A stretch of 56,515 bases of DNA from Helicobacteraceae bacterium (GCA_027063225.1 JAMOSG010000009.1:1-56515); one strand, 5' to 3'. Counted from the first letter of the stretch, positions 1 to 8,574 are shown. Notes: generated by a model from the letters alone, not told the origin. Made by a program: numbers and translations.

Positions 1-34
1 AACTTGTAACTATTCCTATAAAAACTTTTTTCAT
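1..34 (-). CDS. 5' end of an unidentified gene, cut by the window edge
   Basis: On the minus strand an ATG at 34-32 opens a frame that runs off the window edge and encodes MKKVFIGIVTS. It lies 3 nt after the stop of the DUF1294 gene, with a purine-rich AGGATAG stretch as a plausible ribosome site, so it looks like the next gene of the same operon. Eleven residues do not allow a family assignment. Confidence 0.45.
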   Translation of the reverse strand, partial: MKKVFIGIVTS

Positions 35-37
35 TAT

Positions 38-337
38 CTATCCTACATCTAAAAAATTAAGTCGATTATAATCTAAAAAATAAAATACTAGCCATATAAT
101 CCAAATAAAAATAATAGCTAACTCTTTAAGATAAAACTCTTTTTTACTTACCTTATGACGAAAAAATGCCATACCAAAGAGTGCACCTACAAAACCACCC
201 AATAGTGAAAGAGTATGCAACCTCTTTTCACTAATGCGTCTTAAAGATTTTAGTGCTAAAAACTTATCTATTCCAAATGCTACAAATGTAATAACACTCA
301 TAAAAACAAGGTAATATAAAAGAAATTTTTGCACCAT
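38..337 (-). CDS. DUF1294 family small membrane protein
   Basis: A 99-residue protein with an N-terminal hydrophobic helix (about residues 5-25), a basic middle, a second hydrophobic stretch around GGFVGALFGM and a third near residues 72-90. The pattern of K-x-RRISE, a GG-containing helix and FRHK-x-xKxxF is characteristic of DUF1294 inner-membrane proteins, sometimes fused to cold-shock domains elsewhere. The function of the family is unknown. It follows lgt by 3 nt on the same strand and is probably co-transcribed with it. No catalytic residues can be named. Confidence 0.8.
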   Translation of the reverse strand: MVQKFLLYYLVFMSVITFVAFGIDKFLALKSLRRISEKRLHTLSLLGGFVGALFGMAFFRHKVSKKEFYLKELAIIFIWIIWLVFYFLDYNRLNFLDVG

Positions 338-340
338 ACT

Positions 341-1150
341 TTAAGCTTTTTTTCTAAAATAAACCCAAAAAACAAGTGCTAAAACACTCATACCAAGACT
401 CATAACCTGCCCTTGCGTAATAAAGTTACAACACACATATCCAATCTGTACATCAGGTGCACGCCAAATCTCTGCAATAGCTCTAAAAATGCCATAACTA
501 AAAGCATACACAAGTGCCAATTCACCCTCAAATTTTTTGAGTTTTCTATAGAAAAAGACAACTACAAAAACCATAAAACCTTCTAAAAATGCTTCATAGA
601 GTTGTGAAGGGTGTCTTAAAACTCCATCTACTAAAATCCCCCAGCTTACATCAGTTGCACGACCAATAAGCTCTTGATTTAAAAAGTTTCCAATACGCCC
701 AAAAATAAACGCAAGAGGTACACTTAGTGCTGTCATATCGACAAGTGTTCCAAAGTTAATCTTTTTACGCACCGAAAAAAGGTATGTTGCTAAAGTAAAC
801 CCAATAATAGCCCCATGGTAACTCATACCACGAATACCAACAAACTCTCCATCTCTAAATGGATTAAATATCTGCCATGGGTGGGTTAAATAGTAACTTG
901 TTTGTGGATCATAAAATAAAATATACCCTAGCCTTGCACCTAAAATAACACCAATCTCTACATAAACGAAGTAGATATCTAAGTCATCATTGCTAAGTGG
1001 AAGTTTATCTTTTTTAATGAAGTAGCGAGCTATAAAAAGCCCACTAAGGAGTGCTAAGACATACATCATTCCATACCAATGAACAGGTATACCAAAAAAT
1101 GAAAATGCTATTGGATCAAAATGCTCATAAATATGATTCCAACTATTCAT
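341..1150 (-). CDS. lgt: Prolipoprotein diacylglyceryl transferase
   Basis: Lgt transfers diacylglycerol from phosphatidylglycerol to the lipobox cysteine of prolipoproteins in the inner membrane. The 269 residues carry about seven hydrophobic helices and the Lgt signature GRIGNFLNQELIG (about 151-163) with the essential Arg, preceded by GMSYHGA (about 108-114), which holds the conserved His. HPSQLYEA (about 180-187) is also typical. Length is normal. The start overlaps the stop of the upstream Fe-S oxidoreductase by 8 nt, suggesting translational coupling. Lipoproteins that could be substrates occur in this window, for example the UPF0323 protein. Confidence 0.95.
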   Translation of the reverse strand: MNSWNHIYEHFDPIAFSFFGIPVHWYGMMYVLALLSGLFIARYFIKKDKLPLSNDDLDIYFVYVEIGVILGARLGYILFYDPQTSYYLTHPWQIFNPFRDGEFVGIRGMSYHGAIIGFTLATYLFSVRKKINFGTLVDMTALSVPLAFIFGRIGNFLNQELIGRATDVSWGILVDGVLRHPSQLYEAFLEGFMVFVVVFFYRKLKKFEGELALVYAFSYGIFRAIAEIWRAPDVQIGYVCCNFITQGQVMSLGMSVLALVFWVYFRKKA

Positions 1151-2432
1151 TATCTTGCTTTAATGCCTCAGCTATAAGCTCTATTGGATTTTTAAATACT
1201 GTTTTACTCTCAATTCCCATAGAGTTATTTATTTGCATTCTACATGCACTACACTCTGCACTTACTACATCAGCCTCTGTTTGTTCAATCATTGCTGCTT
1301 TAGAAGTACCAACAGCTTCAGCTAAGTGAAACTTTTCTGTTTGCATTGTAATTCCACCAAAACCACAACAACTATTTGGATCTGCCATCTCTACAATGTT
1401 GTAATTTTTATGAATAAGACTACGTGGCTCTTCATACACCCCTTGCATCTTTCTTGCGTGACATGGGTCATGGTATGTCACAATATTTGGAAGTTTTTTC
1501 TTCTTTGCTAAAATTTGCTCTAGCTCAGTATGGTTTTGTAGCCACTCTGTTGCCATATAAACTTTACTCATAACTTTTTTAGCACGTCTTTTCCACTCAG
1601 GTTGGTCATGGAAAAAGTGTTCATAGTCAATCTTTAACATTGCACTACATGTAGCTTCTGGAACAATGATAGCTTCTATATCATCTCCAAAACTCTCAAA
1701 ATACTCAATATTATGTTTTGCATTATGATCAACTGTATCAAAATCCCCTGTAAAATATGCTGGTGCTGCACAACATTTTTGATCTTTTGCTAAAAAAGCA
1801 TCTATCTCTAAATGCTCTAAAATTTCTAAAAGAGCTTCCCCTACATTTTTGTAGTTATAATTTGCCAAACACCCAATAAAAATAGCAACTTTACGCTTTC
1901 CACCATTATCAATATTCTCTTTATGAGAGTTTAAAAATGAGCGAAATTTTAAACTTGGAAGCACTCTATTTGTTTTTACCATTGGAAGGTTAAAACGTGA
2001 AGTCATCGAGTCAATATTGGATTGAATTTTAAACCCACACGTTTGAAATGTCCAACCAAGTTTAAATGCTAAATCATTTAGCCATCTATGGCGTAAAAGG
2101 AGAAAAAATGCTTTTTTATACCAAGCTATACCATACTTTTGTGCAATATCTGAGCGAACTTGCTCTATTACCATATCTGTTGGAAGCGATTTTGGACAAA
2201 CCTCAGTACACGCAGTACATAAAAAACAAGATTCAAAAATATCTTTTGCATTTTTATCTAACTCTAAATCACCAGATTTATATGCTCCTAAAAGGTCAAT
2301 AAATCCACGAGGTGATGTTACCTCATCTGGATTTACCTTATGGATCGTACAAACAGGAATACACTTCCCACACTTTACACACGCATCTGCTGTTTCATTA
2401 AAGTTAAAAATATCTTCTGCTGTTTTTATCAT
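1143..2432 (-). CDS. Fe-S oxidoreductase with two CCG-type domains (GlcF/HdrD-like)
   Basis: The N-terminus carries two 4Fe-4S ferredoxin motifs: C18, C21, C24, C28 and C69, C72, C75, C79. Two cysteine-rich domains of the heterodisulfide-reductase/GlcF type follow. The second has the classical CCGFGG motif; the first reads CCAAPAYFTGD, so the CCG glycine is replaced by Ala. Such proteins pass electrons between a dehydrogenase and quinone or thiol partners, and the partner cannot be read here. The gene lies 2 nt after hemN and overlaps lgt. It is a soluble or peripheral membrane protein of 429 residues, normal for the family. The exact substrate is unknown. Confidence 0.8.
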   Translation of the reverse strand: MIKTAEDIFNFNETADACVKCGKCIPVCTIHKVNPDEVTSPRGFIDLLGAYKSGDLELDKNAKDIFESCFLCTACTEVCPKSLPTDMVIEQVRSDIAQKYGIAWYKKAFFLLLRHRWLNDLAFKLGWTFQTCGFKIQSNIDSMTSRFNLPMVKTNRVLPSLKFRSFLNSHKENIDNGGKRKVAIFIGCLANYNYKNVGEALLEILEHLEIDAFLAKDQKCCAAPAYFTGDFDTVDHNAKHNIEYFESFGDDIEAIIVPEATCSAMLKIDYEHFFHDQPEWKRRAKKVMSKVYMATEWLQNHTELEQILAKKKKLPNIVTYHDPCHARKMQGVYEEPRSLIHKNYNIVEMADPNSCCGFGGITMQTEKFHLAEAVGTSKAAMIEQTEADVVSAECSACRMQINNSMGIESKTVFKNPIELIAEALKQDNE

Positions 2433-2434
2433 AT

Positions 2435-3802
2435 CTACACCGTTTTAGAAAAAGTTTTTTTATTTGCTGCATGTTTTTTCATATAGGCATCAAATGGCAT
2501 ACAAATATTGCGAATTAAAAGTGTTCCTGTTTGGCTACACTCTATTTTATCTTCGCTAATTGTTAAAAGATCTTCATCTACAAACACTTGAAGCTCTTGA
2601 AGTGCATCTGCAAAATACTCTTTAAATTTCACATCATAAGTCTTCTCAAAACGTTTAATATCAAGTTTAAAGTTACTCATAAGCTCCATAATAACATACT
2701 GACGAATTAAATCATCTTGTGTTAAAACAACTCCACGCTCAAATGGAAGTTTTCCAGCATCAATAGCCTCTTCATAAAGCTTCATATCTTTAAAATTTTG
2801 GTTGTAGCTATCTACCCCTTCACCAATAGAAGTAAGCCCAATTCCAATTAAATCTGCTCCACCTTTTGTAGTGTAGCCTTGGAAATTTCTATGGAGTTCT
2901 CCTTTTTCTATCGCTTTAAAAAGCTCATCTTCAGGTTTTGCAAAGTGATCCATCCCAACCATTTCATAACCATTTTTTGTAAGAAAATCGATTGTATATT
3001 GCATAATCTCTAGTTTTACATCTGGCGTTGGGAGTGTTGTTTCATCAATTTTACGCATCGTTTTTTTCATCCAAGGAACATGTGCATAATTAAATACTGC
3101 AAATCTATCAGGATTAAGTGTCAGAGCTAATTGTAATGTCTCTTTAAATGTTTCTAGTGTCTGAAATGGAAGTCCATAAATAAGGTCAGTATTTACAGAA
3201 TGCATATTATATTTTCTAGCTAGATCCATCGCTTTTTTTGTAACCTCATAAGGTTGTACACGATGCACTGCAATTTGTACTTTTTCGTTGAAGTCTTGAA
3301 TCCCAAAACTTACACGGTTAAATCCTGCTTCGCTCATCACTTTCATTTGATCTTCATTAATATGGCGTGGATCTATTTCACAACTTATCTCAGCATCTTT
3401 TGCAAAATTTGGAAAATAAGATTTAATCTCATCAATAATCGTTTTAAGCTGATTAGCACTAAAAAAGGTAGGTGTTCCACCACCAAAGTGCATCTGAATA
3501 ACTTGACGTTTCATATCTAAATGTTTTGAGAGAATTGCCAACTCTTTTTTAAGATACTCAATATAGCGCAACATCTTATCCTCTTTCGAGGTAAAAACTA
3601 CATTACATCCACAAAAATAACAAGCATTTCTACAAAAAGGGAGATGAAAATAAAGACTAAGTGGGCGAGAGCTATTTTGAGTCTCTAGTTTTTTAATATA
3701 CTCATCATAACTGTATTCACTGCTAAATTCTAAAGCAGTTGGGTAGCTAGTGTAACGAGGTCCTGGTTTGGAGTATTTAACAAATTTAGCAAAATCTAAC
3801 AT
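2435..3802 (-). CDS. hemN: Oxygen-independent coproporphyrinogen III oxidase
   Basis: This radical-SAM enzyme converts coproporphyrinogen III to protoporphyrinogen IX in haem synthesis without oxygen. The HemN-specific cluster motif CxxxCxxCxC is present (C57, C61, C64, C66), followed by HFGGGTPTFF and the E-x-DPRHI segment. The length of 455 residues and the fourth cysteine distinguish it from the shorter HemW encoded at 34444-35499. A small palindrome ATCGCGAT lies upstream at 3829-3836. The enzyme suits an organism with many haem proteins living at low oxygen. Confidence 0.95.
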   Translation of the reverse strand: MLDFAKFVKYSKPGPRYTSYPTALEFSSEYSYDEYIKKLETQNSSRPLSLYFHLPFCRNACYFCGCNVVFTSKEDKMLRYIEYLKKELAILSKHLDMKRQVIQMHFGGGTPTFFSANQLKTIIDEIKSYFPNFAKDAEISCEIDPRHINEDQMKVMSEAGFNRVSFGIQDFNEKVQIAVHRVQPYEVTKKAMDLARKYNMHSVNTDLIYGLPFQTLETFKETLQLALTLNPDRFAVFNYAHVPWMKKTMRKIDETTLPTPDVKLEIMQYTIDFLTKNGYEMVGMDHFAKPEDELFKAIEKGELHRNFQGYTTKGGADLIGIGLTSIGEGVDSYNQNFKDMKLYEEAIDAGKLPFERGVVLTQDDLIRQYVIMELMSNFKLDIKRFEKTYDVKFKEYFADALQELQVFVDEDLLTISEDKIECSQTGTLLIRNICMPFDAYMKKHAANKKTFSKTV

Positions 3803-3871
3803 AAGAGTAATCCATTTTTTATATAGTTATCGCGATTATCTCTAAAAACTACTAAAAAACTACTAAATTTT

Positions 3872-4594
3872 TTACTCTACTTCATAATAAAGTGTATAAC
3901 CTAATCCATAAACACTTTTTATAAGCTGTTTTGGAAGTTTTTTACGTAAACGTGAAATCATAGGGTTTAAAACATCTGTATTTATATCTTCAACCTTATC
4001 ACCCCATAACTCAAAAAAGATATCTTCTGTTTTTGTAATAGAAGTACCATTATCTATAAGCATTTTAAAAAACATTATCTCTTTTTTTGTAAGCTTAATA
4101 GGTTTATTTTCAAAAAGGAGACTTAAAGAGTTTCTATCCCAAGTATATCCATTTGCTAATTTTACAATACTACTATTTAAATAAATTTTTTTTGTTACCT
4201 TTAAAAGTACATTAATTACCTCATCAGTATTAAAGGGTTTAACTAAAAAATATTCAATCCCTATGTTAACAAACTCTAAAAGATATTGAGATTCATTATG
4301 CGCAGAAATCACAACTATAGGTTGGTGTTCATTAAGTTCATAAATAGCTTTAGTTAACTCAATTCCATTCATTAATGGCATATTAATATCCGTAATAACT
4401 AAATCATATCCTATTCCTTGAAGTTCATAAGCTTTTTTATATCTAGCAAAACCTTCTTCTCCATCTTTAGCAATATCAACTTGTAGGAAAAAAGAGCTCA
4501 ACAAATCTTTCACTTCCAATGCAAAAGCTTCATCATCTTCAATATATAAAACTTTTAAACCCGAACTATATTGTAAAAGTGATGCCATACTCAT
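3872..4594 (-). CDS. OmpR/PhoB-type response regulator, orphan
   Basis: The receiver domain (about 12-130) has the acidic pair E19/D20, phospho-acceptor D69 in LVITDINMP, a Ser in VVISAHN and the Lys in FLVKPF. The C-terminal winged-helix Trans_reg_C domain (about 145-240) contains KLTKKEIMFFKML and VYGLGYTLY. No histidine kinase is adjacent. Its ATG overlaps the lpxK stop by 4 nt (ATGA), so it is translationally coupled to a lipid A gene, which hints at envelope-related control. Targets are unknown. An ATG at residue 3 is an alternative start. Confidence 0.88.
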   Translation of the reverse strand: MSMASLLQYSSGLKVLYIEDDEAFALEVKDLLSSFFLQVDIAKDGEEGFARYKKAYELQGIGYDLVITDINMPLMNGIELTKAIYELNEHQPIVVISAHNESQYLLEFVNIGIEYFLVKPFNTDEVINVLLKVTKKIYLNSSIVKLANGYTWDRNSLSLLFENKPIKLTKKEIMFFKMLIDNGTSITKTEDIFFELWGDKVEDINTDVLNPMISRLRKKLPKQLIKSVYGLGYTLYYEVE

Positions 4595-5502
4595 AGTCTA
4601 TACTTACCCCTAACCTTTTTTAAAAAACACTCATTAAGTTCCAAATCTAACTCTAATGATGAAACCTTAAAGCCAAATTTCTCTATTTTAACATAGTCTT
4701 TATATGTAACGAATAAAGATTCAGATTTATCTTTAGCTAAGATCTCTTCTAACTCTTTTTTTGTAAAAGAGTGATGATCCTCAAAATAGTGTCTAGCAAT
4801 AACCTCTTTTGGTAAAAATCTATCTAACCTTTGTGGTCGTGCAATAGCAGTTACCAAACTCATTTTTGATGTTTTATTTCTAATAGTAACTTTACGCGAA
4901 AATTCTCTTCCCTCTTTCACAACTATAAGATTCTTTTTTGAGCTATAAAGTAGTTCTCTAAATGGTCCAGATGGTAAACAAAATCTATTTTTAGACTCCA
5001 CCTCTATAACTATATCTAACTTTTTAATATTATGTTTTGAGTATGCATCATCTAAAAAAACAACTTTAGCTCCCAACTCTTTGGCTTTTAAAATCCCTTT
5101 TACCCTATCTTCACTCACAATTACAATAGTATCTGAAAGTTTTTGTGCATAAATCATCGCTTCATCACCACTCTCATCAACATCGCATAATATTATATTG
5201 TCTTGTTTTACAACTACTAACCCTTTAGTTTGACGCCCATAGCCACGTAAAACTATTGCTGGTTTTTCAAACTCTTTTGCAAGAGCAGTAACAAGTGGAG
5301 TTTTTCCACTTCCTCCAACATTTAAATTTCCAACACCAATGACTGGTATCTCTAAATCTTGAAGTTTTTGTGTTTTATATCGCAAAAACATTAAAGAGCA
5401 ATACAAAACACTTAAAGGTAAAAGTAAAAAAGAGAGAACCCTATCACAAACTGTAGGGTTATAAAAATACCTCTCCACCCAAAAAACAAGCTTTTTTTTC
5501 AA
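4591..5502 (-). CDS. lpxK: Tetraacyldisaccharide 4'-kinase
   Basis: LpxK phosphorylates the 4' position of the lipid A disaccharide precursor at the inner membrane. An N-terminal membrane-associating helix (about 22-40) is followed by the P-loop GVGNLNVGGSGKTPL (about 56-70) and the motifs RGYGR and SEDRVKG. The 303-residue length is normal. It starts 2 nt after the stop of the DegT aminotransferase gene and overlaps the downstream response regulator by 4 nt. A location near nadE is also known from Campylobacter. Confidence 0.92.
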   Translation of the reverse strand: MKKKLVFWVERYFYNPTVCDRVLSFLLLPLSVLYCSLMFLRYKTQKLQDLEIPVIGVGNLNVGGSGKTPLVTALAKEFEKPAIVLRGYGRQTKGLVVVKQDNIILCDVDESGDEAMIYAQKLSDTIVIVSEDRVKGILKAKELGAKVVFLDDAYSKHNIKKLDIVIEVESKNRFCLPSGPFRELLYSSKKNLIVVKEGREFSRKVTIRNKTSKMSLVTAIARPQRLDRFLPKEVIARHYFEDHHSFTKKELEEILAKDKSESLFVTYKDYVKIEKFGFKVSSLELDLELNECFLKKVRGKYRL

Positions 5503-5504
5503 AA

Positions 5505-6632
5505 CTATCCTCTAGGAGTTAATACTTTTTGAATTGTTTTTGCTACAAATTCAACCTCTTTTTGTGTCATTGTTGGATAAATTGGCAATGAAAGAGTTTG
5601 CTGATATGTACGAAGTGCTACTGGAAAATCGTTTACACGTAAATTATATTTTGTCTTATAGTACGTTAAAAGATGCAATGGAATATAATGTAGTGCAGTA
5701 TATACACCCTCCTCTTGCAGTTTTGCAGCAAAAGAGTCTCTGTTTTTATGCACTCTCACAATATAAAGGGAGTATGGCATCTCAGAGTTTAGCTCTTTTG
5801 GAATCTCTAAGTTTTCTACATTTTGCAATTTTTCATTATAAAGCTTTGCAATCTCTTTTTGTTTTGTAATAAACCCATCTTGTTGTTTGAGTTGTGCACG
5901 AATATATGCTGCTTCAAGCTCACTCATAGAGTAATCATTTCCAATATCTACAACATCATAAATATACTCAAGAGCATTTTCATTTTTTACAATAGCATGA
6001 TTTGAAAGAAGTCTTGCTTTTGCCATTAAATCTTCATCATCACTCACAAGCATACCACCATTACAAATATTGTTTTTCATATGTGGCGAGAAGTTAAAAC
6101 AGACTAAATCTGCTCCAATAGAGCCTATTTTTTGCCCATTGAAAGTTGCACCAAGTGCATCACTTGCATCTTCAACAATTTTTACATTGTATGTTTTTCC
6201 CATATTGTAGAGTCTATCTAAATCTACACTCACACCTGCAATATGTGTTACAACTACAGCTTTTAGTTTTTTTGATTTATTCTCTTTAAGGTACTCTTCT
6301 AGTAAATCTAAATTGATATTGTAACTATCTTCATCAATATCTATAAAAACAGGCTCTGCATCAAAATGTCTTACAGATTCTGGAATGCTTGGGTGAGCAT
6401 TTACAGAACATACTACTTTATCTCCACGCTTAAGCTCAAGTGCTAACATTGCTAAATGGATAGCACTTGAACCATGCGATGTAGCATGAGCATATTTACA
6501 CCCAATATATTCACAAAACTCCTCTTGAAGTTTTTGCACTTGGTTAATATTCTCCCCATCTAAAACATCACTTACATTTGAGTGAGATTCTCTATCGCTT
6601 ATAAATTTATGAAATGGTATCTTCATTTTCAT
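5505..6632 (-). CDS. DegT/DnrJ/EryC1/StrS family PLP-dependent aminotransferase
   Basis: A sugar-aminotransferase-type fold I PLP enzyme of 375 residues. Visible motifs are GSSAIHLAM (about 54-62), which contacts the cofactor phosphate, EDASDALGA (about 154-162), which holds the PLP-ring Asp, and the lysine segment FSPHMKNN, where K186 should form the Schiff base. Relatives aminate keto-sugars for surface glycans or flagellin glycosylation. Position between lpxK and nadE suggests envelope sugar synthesis, but the substrate cannot be deduced. ATG at 6632 is used; a second in-frame ATG lies two codons on. Confidence 0.8.
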   Translation of the reverse strand: MKMKIPFHKFISDRESHSNVSDVLDGENINQVQKLQEEFCEYIGCKYAHATSHGSSAIHLAMLALELKRGDKVVCSVNAHPSIPESVRHFDAEPVFIDIDEDSYNINLDLLEEYLKENKSKKLKAVVVTHIAGVSVDLDRLYNMGKTYNVKIVEDASDALGATFNGQKIGSIGADLVCFNFSPHMKNNICNGGMLVSDDEDLMAKARLLSNHAIVKNENALEYIYDVVDIGNDYSMSELEAAYIRAQLKQQDGFITKQKEIAKLYNEKLQNVENLEIPKELNSEMPYSLYIVRVHKNRDSFAAKLQEEGVYTALHYIPLHLLTYYKTKYNLRVNDFPVALRTYQQTLSLPIYPTMTQKEVEFVAKTIQKVLTPRG

Positions 6633-6638
6633 CCCTTT

Positions 6639-7442
6639 TTAAAGTGTAATATCACGTGGATAATTAAAATCATGGTTAAGTGTACGTGAAGTAAGTTTTG
6701 CAATTACTGGCATTTTACGTTTAAATTGATTTACATAAATTCTTTTTATAATCATATTAAGCATTGCCTCATTAATTCCTCGTTGTAAAATTTCCTCTTT
6801 TGTTAAACGCTTCTCTACATAAAGCTTTAAAGCCTCATCAAGCTGAGCATATGTGTAACCAAGCTCTACCTCATCACTTTGTCCATCCCATAAATCTGCA
6901 GATGGTGGCTTTGCAATAATAGAGTGTGGTAAATCTAAATATTTTGCTAACTCAAAAACCTCTGTTTTATATAAGTCGCCAAGTGGGTTAATTGCACTTG
7001 CTAAATCTCCATAGAGTGTTCCATACCCAAGCATAAGTTCACTTTTATTACTTGTACCTAAAACTAAAGCACCCTCTCGTGCAGAGATATCAAAAAGTGT
7101 AACCATACGTAAACGCGCAGAGATATTCCCTTTACGCAAAGCAGAAAGTTCCTCTTTTTGCTCATACACTTTTAAAAGCTCCGCAATTGAGTGTGTCTCA
7201 TTTTTTAGATTAAACTTTTGACACAATTCATCTGCATCATCTAGTGAACTTTGAGAAGAATAATGTGATGGCATCTTCACACATAAAAGATTATCTCCAA
7301 AAACCTTTTGTGCAAGCACAGCAACCACTGCTGAATCTATTCCACCACTAAGGCCAACAACAACTTTTTTAAGACCTGTTTTTAAAACTTCATCTTCTAA
7401 AAAAAGCTCTAAATATTTCGTTATTTGTGCATATTTACCCAT
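6639..7442 (-). CDS. nadE: NH3-dependent NAD+ synthetase
   Basis: NadE amidates nicotinic acid adenine dinucleotide to NAD+. The ATP pyrophosphatase P-loop GLSGGIDSAV is present near the N-terminus, and GTSNKSELMLGYGTLYGD is the conserved nucleotide and substrate segment. There is no glutaminase domain, so ammonia is the probable nitrogen donor. The frame is open to a TTG at 7451, but ATG at 7442 lies 10 nt behind AAGGA, whereas the TTG would touch that ribosome site, so I choose 7442 (267 aa). It heads the nadE-DegT-lpxK-regulator cluster. Confidence 0.92.
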   Translation of the reverse strand: MGKYAQITKYLELFLEDEVLKTGLKKVVVGLSGGIDSAVVAVLAQKVFGDNLLCVKMPSHYSSQSSLDDADELCQKFNLKNETHSIAELLKVYEQKEELSALRKGNISARLRMVTLFDISAREGALVLGTSNKSELMLGYGTLYGDLASAINPLGDLYKTEVFELAKYLDLPHSIIAKPPSADLWDGQSDEVELGYTYAQLDEALKLYVEKRLTKEEILQRGINEAMLNMIIKRIYVNQFKRKMPVIAKLTSRTLNHDFNYPRDITL

Positions 7443-7490
7443 ATAATGCAAATCCTTAACTATGTTATGGTACTAATTATATCGAACTTT

Positions 7491-7499
7491 TGATACAAT
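7491..7499 (+). promoter_or_regulatory. Candidate extended -10 for the MBL-fold gene
   Basis: TGATACAAT at 7491-7499 is an extended -10 (TGn plus TACAAT) about 25 nt before the ATG at 7525. No good -35 is visible. The ribosome site AAGGAAA lies near 7511-7517. The intergenic region is shared with the divergent nadE start. Confidence 0.4.
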
Positions 7500-7524
7500 T
7501 TACGAAAAAAAAGGAAATTAAATA

Positions 7525-8130
7525 ATGAATATTAAAACAAAACCAATGGGTGAGTACCAAACAAATTGTTATATAGTTACAATTGATAATAAAGATATTA
7601 TTATAGACCCAGGTGTTAATGCCTCATCTTGGGTAAAACAAAATGTTTCTAACCCTATAGCTATTTTAAATACTCATGGACATTTTGATCATGTATGGAG
7701 TAATGCAGAACTTCAAAAAGAGCTCCAAGTTCCACTCTATGCCCCAAAACAAGATGCAATGCTTTTATGTGGAAGTGACTTTATGAGAGATTTACCACCC
7801 TCTCATGCAGATGTAGAGGTAGATGACTCTCAAACTTTTAATATCGAAGGGATTGAAATAAAATTTACTCATTTTCCAGGGCACACACCAGGGTGCAGTA
7901 CAATAGAGATAGAAGATGCTATGTTTAGTGGAGATTTTATTTTTCAAAGATCTATTGGAAGATATGACTTTCCATATTCCAATGCACAAGATATGATAAA
8001 CTCTCTTAAAAAATTTAAACAACTTCCTTACGATAAAACAATATACCCTGGTCATGGGGCTACAACAACTATAAAAACAGAGCAACAATATACAGATTAT
8101 TGGGTAGAAACTATAGAAAAATCACTCTAA
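7525..8130 (+). CDS. Metallo-beta-lactamase-fold hydrolase (glyoxalase II-like)
   Basis: A 201-residue single-domain protein with the metal-binding set HGHFDH (H51, H53, D55, H56), FPGHTPGCS, a bridging Asp in FSGDFIF and a final His in YPGHG. These are the five motifs of the glyoxalase II/MBL superfamily. It lacks the C-terminal substrate domain of classical GloB, so it is better called a YcbL-like MBL hydrolase; the thioester substrate is unknown. It is a lone plus-strand gene divergent from nadE and is followed at once by a strong terminator. Confidence 0.85.
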   Translation: MNIKTKPMGEYQTNCYIVTIDNKDIIIDPGVNASSWVKQNVSNPIAILNTHGHFDHVWSNAELQKELQVPLYAPKQDAMLLCGSDFMRDLPPSHADVEVDDSQTFNIEGIEIKFTHFPGHTPGCSTIEIEDAMFSGDFIFQRSIGRYDFPYSNAQDMINSLKKFKQLPYDKTIYPGHGATTTIKTEQQYTDYWVETIEKSL

Positions 8131-8160
8131 GGAAAAAAAATTCACTTTTTTTCCTTTTTT
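8129..8160 (+). terminator. Rho-independent terminator of the MBL gene
   Basis: An 11-bp stem pairs AAGGAAAAAAA (8129-8139) with TTTTTTTCCTT (8146-8156) around a six-base loop and ends in a T run. It starts inside the stop codon of the MBL gene and separates it from the tRNA promoter. Confidence 0.75.
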
Positions 8161-8162
8161 AC

Positions 8163-8191
8163 TTGACATCTATATTTTTTTTCACTATAAT
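8163..8191 (+). promoter_or_regulatory. Strong sigma70 promoter of the tRNA array
   Basis: A perfect TTGACA (8163-8168) and a perfect TATAAT (8186-8191) are separated by exactly 17 bp. A start near 8198 would precede the first tRNA-Lys by about 16 nt. This is the best consensus promoter in the window. Confidence 0.92.
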
Positions 8192-8213
8192 TCTGCCATC
8201 AAGTTTAAAAGAT

Positions 8214-8289
8214 GTCTCGTTAGCTCAGCTGGTAGAGCACGTCACTTTTAATGATGTGGCCGATGGTTCGAATCCATCACGGGACACCA
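8214..8289 (+). tRNA. tRNA-Lys (UUU), copy 1
   Basis: A complete cloverleaf of 76 nt with encoded CCA. The acceptor stem pairs GTCTCGT with ACGGGAC. The anticodon stem CGTCA/TGATG holds the loop CTTTTAA with anticodon TTT, and GGTTCGAATCC forms the T arm. It differs from copy 2 only at one acceptor base pair, here C5-G68. Confidence 0.97.
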
Positions 8290-8318
8290 TTTTTTTAAAC
8301 TTGCTTATTTGACAAATT

Positions 8319-8393
8319 GGCCCCTTCGTCTAGCGGTTAGGATCCATGGTTTTCATCCATGTTACAGGAGTTCGAGTCTCCTAGGGGTCACCA
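8319..8393 (+). tRNA. tRNA-Glu (UUC), copy 1
   Basis: A 75-nt tRNA with CCA encoded. The acceptor stem is GGCCCCT/AGGGGTC with one G-T pair. The anticodon stem CATGG/CCATG closes the loop TTTTCAT with anticodon TTC, and GAGTTCGAGTC forms the T arm. It is identical to the second copy at 8500-8574. Confidence 0.97.
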
Positions 8394-8405
8394 GTTTTGT
8401 TAATT

Positions 8406-8481
8406 GTCTTGTTAGCTCAGCTGGTAGAGCACGTCACTTTTAATGATGTGGCCGATGGTTCGAATCCATCACAGGACACCA
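8406..8481 (+). tRNA. tRNA-Lys (UUU), copy 2
   Basis: Same cloverleaf as copy 1, with two differences that compensate each other. Position 5 is T instead of C and position 68 is A instead of G, so the acceptor stem GTCTTGT/ACAGGAC stays paired. CCA is encoded. Confidence 0.97.
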
Positions 8482-8499
8482 CTTTTTTACTACATTTTT

Positions 8500-8574
8500 G
8501 GCCCCTTCGTCTAGCGGTTAGGATCCATGGTTTTCATCCATGTTACAGGAGTTCGAGTCTCCTAGGGGTCACCA
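8500..8574 (+). tRNA. tRNA-Glu (UUC), copy 2
   Basis: Identical base for base to the tRNA-Glu at 8319-8393, including encoded CCA, while the spacer before it is unrelated. It is the last tRNA of the Lys-Glu-Lys-Glu array. Confidence 0.97.

Noticed and set aside
1051..1511. Plus-strand frames opposite lgt and the Fe-S oxidoreductase
   Set aside because: Both minus-strand genes have complete family motifs across this stretch; the plus frames lack any.
3829..3864. Palindrome ATCGCGAT and a doubled AAAAACTACTA just upstream of hemN
   Set aside because: Too short and AT-rich to call an operator without comparative data; no Fnr-type TTGAT-N4-ATCAA is present.
8214..8574. tRNA array as an integration site
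   Set aside because: No integrase, no partial tRNA copy and no foreign genes are adjacent; flanking genes are ordinary.
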